Shown piece after piece: positions 44,281 to 48,040 of a stretch of 48,040 bases of DNA. The position numbers and the translations under genes were made by a program. The stretch covers positions 1-48,040 of the forward strand of contig CANETF010000013.1 in the NCBI GenBank assembly GCA_947440575.1, read 5' to 3'. The notes under the pieces were generated by a model. That model ran no database searches. It had not been told where the DNA came from and saw only the letters and a program-made list of their open reading frames with translations. The stretch comes from Verrucomicrobiaceae bacterium (GTDB lineage Bacteria; Verrucomicrobiota; Verrucomicrobiia; Verrucomicrobiales; Verrucomicrobiaceae). Each line of letters begins with the position of its first letter. The stretch's first letter is position 1.

Positions 44281-45329
44281 TCAAGAATTTGATTTTTGAC
44301 TGGTCTGGGACGCTGGCGAATGACTTGGGGTCGGTTTTGCATGCGACGAATGCCACATTGGAGCATTTCGGAAAGCCAGCGCTGACGGAAGAGGCGTTTC
44401 GGGAGTGTTTTCGGCTGCCGTTCACCGAATTTTATGAGGAGGTTCTGCCTGGGATCGAGTTGAGCGAATTGCAGCGATTGTATCGCTGTCATTTTCCGGA
44501 TGAATGGGAGGTGCCGCTTTTGGAGCATGCGAGGGAGATGCTGGAGTATGGGGCGGCGACGGGGCGGAGGATGGTGCTGCTGAGCAGTGCGCCGTTGGAG
44601 CATTTTCAGAGGCAGGCGGGGAGTCTGGGGGTGTTGGGGTTTTTTGAGCGGGTGGCGTGCGGGGTGATTGATAAGCGAAGCGAACTGGTGCTTTTGCTAG
44701 CGGCAATGGAGATGAGGCCGGAGGAGACGATCTTTGTGGGTGACATGAGGCACGACATCGAGGCGGCGCGGGCGGCGGGGGTGATGAGTGTGGCTGTGGC
44801 GACGGGCTATGAGTCTGTGTCGAAGCTGTTGACGGTTGACCCCGATGTTTTGTTGAGGGATTTGCAGGCGATGCCGCGGATGTTGGGGGGCTGGAAAGCG
44901 GGGGCTGAGATGCTGCCGGTGGCGACGGTGGGGGCCTTGATCCGGGATGCTGAGGGTCGGTTTTTGATGATTCGGACACACAAGTGGAGTCATCGATGGG
45001 GAATTCCTGGAGGGAAGATTCAGCGGGGGGAGTCTTGTGAAGAGGCTTTGAGGCGTGAGGTGAGGGAGGAAACGGGTTTGGAGCTGGGGAAAGTGGTGTT
45101 TGTGATGGTACAGGACTGCATTGAGCCGCCTGAGTTTCTGCGTTCGGCGCATTTTTTGCTGCTGAACTATGTGGTTGAGTGTGTCGGGGCTTGTCCTGAG
45201 GTGAGTTTGAATGAAGAGGCGCAGGAGTTTGTTTGGGTGACTCTGGAAGAGGGAATTGCGATGGATTTGAATCAGCCGACGCGGGTGTTGCTGGAAGAAT
45301 GCGTGAAGCGAGGTATGGTGGGTGAATGA
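44277..45329 (+). CDS. HAD phosphatase-Nudix hydrolase fusion
   Basis: A 350-aa bifunctional protein. Residues 1 to about 205 are a HAD hydrolase with a helical cap: motif I D8-W-S-G-T12 (Ser replaces the usual second Asp), motif II LSSAP, a motif III lysine near DKRSE, and motif IV GD156MRHD160. Residues about 215-345 are a Nudix domain with an exact Nudix box, Gly246 to Leu268 (GKIQRGE, then REVREETGL). HAD domains remove phosphate and Nudix domains cleave nucleoside diphosphate bonds. Starts overlap by 4 bp on both sides, with transglutaminase upstream and folB downstream. This layout suggests dihydroneopterin triphosphate as substrate; that is inference. Confidence 0.9.
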   Translation: MIKNLIFDWSGTLANDLGSVLHATNATLEHFGKPALTEEAFRECFRLPFTEFYEEVLPGIELSELQRLYRCHFPDEWEVPLLEHAREMLEYGAATGRRMVLLSSAPLEHFQRQAGSLGVLGFFERVACGVIDKRSELVLLLAAMEMRPEETIFVGDMRHDIEAARAAGVMSVAVATGYESVSKLLTVDPDVLLRDLQAMPRMLGGWKAGAEMLPVATVGALIRDAEGRFLMIRTHKWSHRWGIPGGKIQRGESCEEALRREVREETGLELGKVVFVMVQDCIEPPEFLRSAHFLLLNYVVECVGACPEVSLNEEAQEFVWVTLEEGIAMDLNQPTRVLLEECVKRGMVGE

Positions 45330-45703
45330 GTTCTTTTACAGGTACCGAGACAGCTGCCGACCGGATTTTGATCAATGGCCTGGAATTGCCAGTTCAAATT
45401 GGGGTGCCGGATGAGGAGCGGGCGGGATGGCAAACGCTGCGGGCGGACCTGGAATTGGAGTTGGTGGGGAGAGTGGAGGGCTTTGGAGATGATTTGTCGG
45501 CGACGGTGGATTATGACGCGGTGGCGAGGGAGGTGAGGCTGTTGGCGGCGGAGAGACCGAGGCGATTGATTGAGAGTTTAGCGGGGGAAATTGCGCAGGC
45601 GGTGCTTGAGAGGTCTTTGGTTTGTGGTGTTTGGGTAACGATCCGGAAACGAATTCTTCCTGGGGTGGATGATGTGGCTGTGAGGATTTATCGTCATAAG
45701 TAA
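45326..45703 (+). CDS. folB: dihydroneopterin aldolase
   Basis: A 125-aa protein of normal length. It has the family pattern LELPVQIGVPDEER, TVDYDAV (Tyr63), RLIESLAGEIAQ (Glu83, the pterin-anchoring glutamate) and VTIRKRILPGVDDV (Lys108, the catalytic lysine). FolB forms an octamer and converts 7,8-dihydroneopterin to 6-hydroxymethyl-dihydropterin in folate synthesis. The first ten residues are extra compared with a minimal FolB. ATG 45326 overlaps the HAD-Nudix stop (ATGA), so the two proteins are made together. The related epimerase FolX cannot be excluded by eye, but the context favours FolB. Confidence 0.9.
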   Translation: MSSFTGTETAADRILINGLELPVQIGVPDEERAGWQTLRADLELELVGRVEGFGDDLSATVDYDAVAREVRLLAAERPRRLIESLAGEIAQAVLERSLVCGVWVTIRKRILPGVDDVAVRIYRHK

Positions 45704-45845
45704 CGAATAGCTAACGTTGTCGTCGCCTTTGGTTGGTTACTAGGTGAGTGGGAGAGGGTGGGCTTAAGCCGGAGCGTGAAGGGAGGTTGATGGGCACCGA
45801 CAGAAAGTCGCTTGCATTTCAGTAGTAACGATTGCATTACGCTAA

Positions 45846-46739
45846 ATGGGACGAAATTGGATCAAAGTTGAAACGGTTACGATGGACAAGCCAGAGGTGT
45901 GTGTGATGGCCACACAGCTCAGATTGGATCCGGATGCGGTGGTTGGGAAATTGGTTCGACTTTGGTCATGGGCCGAGGTGAGTCGGATCAATGCTAACGC
46001 AATGAGCATTACTTTTGAGTTTCTTGACAAGCTGGTTGGGAAGAAGGGTTTTGGTGCTGCGCTGATGAAAGCGGGTTGGTTGAGGGAGGTGGATGGGGTG
46101 ATGCAGTTTCCGAACTTTGGAAGGCACAATGGGCCTGAGGGTAAAGGGCGGGCACTGACGGCTCAGCGGGTGAGTCGGCATCGGGAACGGAAACGGGCGA
46201 GTGACGAAAAGGATGAAATTCAGGATGAGGTATCGATAACGAAGGCTTCAGGGGTGGGAGAGGCGGTGATTCCGAAGGTGAAGGCCGTGAATCAAAGAAG
46301 GAACACTGTTAAAGAGTTGCTCAAGAGTGATTTAAGTGATGAAAACACTCAGGTGACGGAAATTCATTCTGGGGCCATTTTGCCGGATGATATTGAGTTG
46401 GATCCGCCCTTCGAGGGTTTGAATAGCGAGTCGGTAACGATTGAGGGTGGTGAAGTTGAGGTTCCTTTTGCGGATGAGGAGAGTCCATTTGATGAGGAGA
46501 GCCCGTTCGAGGACAGTGACGAGATTGAGGGTGACCCGGTGGAAAAGACGGGAGTGGTTTTCGAGGAGGTGACTGCGGTCGAGCCGAATGAAAGTGTGGC
46601 GGTTGTCCAAGTGGCGGAGGAAGCGGAAGCGCAGGTGGCAGGCGAGGAAGCGGAAGTGGAGGTCCCCAAGGTGAAAAAATCGAAGGGTGGTCGGAAGTCG
46701 GGTGGAGCGGACAATTCCGATCAGCCGATGCTTTTCTGA
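45846..46739 (+). CDS. phage-replication-like protein with C-terminal clamp-like motif
   Basis: A 297-aa protein. The N-terminal ~115 residues (WIKVETVTMDKPEVCVMATQ, VVGKLVRLWSWAEV, GAALMKAGWLREVDGVMQFP, NFGRHNGPEGKGR, followed by QRVSRHRERKR) look like the winged-helix region of phage replication and replisome-organiser proteins. The rest is a disordered, strongly acidic linker (EESPFDEESPFEDSDE) with a basic patch (KVKKSKGGRKSGG). The very end is QPMLF (293-297), a good sliding-clamp binding peptide. It stands alone, 142 bp after folB and on the same strand. It may be a domesticated phage gene; no other phage genes were seen. Confidence 0.7.
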   Translation: MGRNWIKVETVTMDKPEVCVMATQLRLDPDAVVGKLVRLWSWAEVSRINANAMSITFEFLDKLVGKKGFGAALMKAGWLREVDGVMQFPNFGRHNGPEGKGRALTAQRVSRHRERKRASDEKDEIQDEVSITKASGVGEAVIPKVKAVNQRRNTVKELLKSDLSDENTQVTEIHSGAILPDDIELDPPFEGLNSESVTIEGGEVEVPFADEESPFDEESPFEDSDEIEGDPVEKTGVVFEEVTAVEPNESVAVVQVAEEAEAQVAGEEAEVEVPKVKKSKGGRKSGGADNSDQPMLF

Positions 46740-46954
46740 TCGGGTATTGGATGCCAGAGAGGGGGGCGTTTGAGGTTGCGGATTCGCTGGCGAGCGGGTG
46801 CGGGGTCTGACGAGGTCTTGTGGTTGTGGAGTGATTGAGAGCAAACGGGTTGCTGCAGGATCCGCTGAGGAAGTGAGGGAACTCGGGTGAGCGCTGGTAT
46901 GTGGCGGGATTTTTTATTGTCAGGGTGGTGGCATGGGTGGATGGTGGCTTGCGG

Positions 46955-48040
46955 ATGAGTGAAATGAACAGCGAGAGTGAAGTGGGCGGATTGAAGCCTG
47001 GGCAGGAGCGGGGATTCCGGCTTTTGCTAACGGCGGCTTGTTTGGTGGTGGTATTGGCGGGGATGAAGGTGGCGGCGAGTTTCTTTGTCCCGGTGGTGCT
47101 GGCGTTTTTCATGAGTGTGCTGAGCTATCCTTTTTTGAGATGGATGCGGATGCGGAAGGTGCCGCATTTGGTCGGGGTGCTGGTGACGGTGCTTCTGAAT
47201 GTGGGAGTGCTGGTGTTTGTGATTCAGGCGGGGGTGCATTTGCTGACGCGGATGCAGAATGAGTTGCCGTCGTACATTCGGGGCCTGAAGGGGTTGCTGG
47301 ATCAGGGGGCGATCTGGTTGGAGGGGCAAGGGGTGGAGGAGGCGACCGCGATCGTGAATCAGATGTGGGATTGGCAGGGGCTGGGGAACAATCAGAATAT
47401 TGTGCAGGGTCTGACGGCGATCATGGGAAGCACGGTGGGGACAGCGGCGTCTGTGGTGTCGACGACGACGCTGGTGATGATTTTGATGGTTTTTATCTTG
47501 ATGGAGGCGGTGGGGACGAGGGGGCGGTTGCATGCGGTGCAGTTGGCGGGGGGGCCGTATTTTGGGCAGTTGCTGGAGTCAGCGTCGGATATTCAGAAGT
47601 ATCTGGTGATCAAGACGCTGATCAGTGTGGCGACGGGGATTCTGGCGTGGGTGTGGTGCTGGATGTTTGATCTGCCGTATGCGGTGTTGTGGGGGATCGT
47701 GGCGTTTTTGATGAACTACATCCCGGCGGTGGGATCGATTTTGGCGGGGGTGCCGCCGGTGTTGCTGGCACTGGTGACGAATGGGTTTGGGAGTGCCTTT
47801 GGGGTGATGTTGGGGTATTTGGGGATCAACACAGCGCTGGGGACGTTTTTGGAGCCGCTGCTGCTTGGGAGGCGGTTTGGGGCGTCACCGCTGGTGATTG
47901 TGACATCGGTGCTGTTTTGGGGGTGGATGTGGGGGCCGGTGGGGATGTTTTTGGCGGTGCCCTTGACGATGATGGTGAAGATGATGCTGGGGCACTCCGA
48001 TGAGTTTCGCTGGATGGCGGTGGCGATGGCGAAGAAGAAA
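46955..48040 (+). CDS. AI-2E family permease (UPF0118), 3' end beyond window
   Basis: The frame from ATG 46955 stays open to the last base (362 codons). It encodes MSEMNSESEVGGLKPGQ, then hydrophobic segments typical of the PerM/AI-2E family: FFVPVVLAFFMSVLSYP early, LMVFILMEAVG and YLVIKTLISVATGILAWVW in the middle, and FLMNYIPAVGSILAGVPPVL with FLEPLLLGRRFGASPLVI toward the end. The usual length is about 350-400 aa, so few residues are missing. Relatives export autoinducer-2 or work as Na+/H+ antiporters; the substrate here is not known. ATG 46964 and a GTG at 46928 are alternative starts. Codons are strongly G-ending. Confidence 0.9.
   Translation, partial: MSEMNSESEVGGLKPGQERGFRLLLTAACLVVVLAGMKVAASFFVPVVLAFFMSVLSYPFLRWMRMRKVPHLVGVLVTVLLNVGVLVFVIQAGVHLLTRMQNELPSYIRGLKGLLDQGAIWLEGQGVEEATAIVNQMWDWQGLGNNQNIVQGLTAIMGSTVGTAASVVSTTTLVMILMVFILMEAVGTRGRLHAVQLAGGPYFGQLLESASDIQKYLVIKTLISVATGILAWVWCWMFDLPYAVLWGIVAFLMNYIPAVGSILAGVPPVLLALVTNGFGSAFGVMLGYLGINTALGTFLEPLLLGRRFGASPLVIVTSVLFWGWMWGPVGMFLAVPLTMMVKMMLGHSDEFRWMAVAMAKKK

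Noticed and set aside
45846..46739. Prophage remnant
   Set aside because: Only this gene looks phage-related; no integrase, structural genes or attachment repeats were seen nearby.

Overview
The window looks like chromosomal DNA from a Verrucomicrobiota bacterium, most likely Verrucomicrobiales or Prosthecobacter-like. The reasons are two copies of the PSCyt1/PSCyt2/PSD1 plus DUF1501 gene pair typical of the Planctomycetes-Verrucomicrobia group, many secreted LamG and sialidase-like proteins, a type-B succinate dehydrogenase, a Rho factor with a long disordered N-terminal arm, and weak or absent Shine-Dalgarno sequences at most starts. Assignment is by family content only; no database search was possible.

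Left part (1-21.6 kb) is accessory and secretory. It runs: the end of a sialidase-like gene; a LysR regulator divergent from two consecutive PSCyt/DUF1501 pairs (2.0-10.0 kb); four same-strand secreted proteins (10.1-18.3 kb: a GH28-like beta-helix, two LamG proteins and a barrel-like protein) with look-alike signal peptides; a 643-bp gap; and a two-propeller sialidase-like fusion protein. Together they suggest extracellular breakdown of a complex glycan, substrate unknown.

Middle part (21.6-29.4 kb) is mixed. It has a two-gene nucleotidyltransferase module resembling a toxin-antitoxin pair with a good promoter, a tightly coupled operon of BASS transporter, APH-fold kinase and HpcH/HpaI aldolase, a PQQ-type propeller protein, a YkgJ-type cysteine-cluster protein, and a secreted esterase.

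Right part (29.4-48 kb) is mostly housekeeping. It holds yebC-rho-DUF4112 (minus strand), sdhCAB (plus strand), bcp, a cupin, kup, and a run of circularly permuted ATP-grasp, alpha-E, transglutaminase, HAD-Nudix fusion and folB genes. In this run the last three genes overlap by 4 bp at ATGA. A replication-protein-like gene ending in a beta-clamp-like motif and the start of an AI-2E family permease close the window.

Non-coding structure includes two copies of a TTAA-ended miniature inverted-repeat element (29.2 and 37.6 kb), a 184-bp near-palindrome (37.7-37.9 kb) that supplies the cupin gene's stop codon, a 7 x 36-bp in-frame repeat in rho, and two small apparent in-frame insertions in the second PSCyt gene. 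The hypotheses most worth testing are that the HAD-Nudix fusion supplies the two dephosphorylation steps before FolB, and that a 60-aa protein with a clamp-like motif sits under a LexA-like operator. No tRNA, rRNA, CRISPR array or intact insertion sequence was seen.
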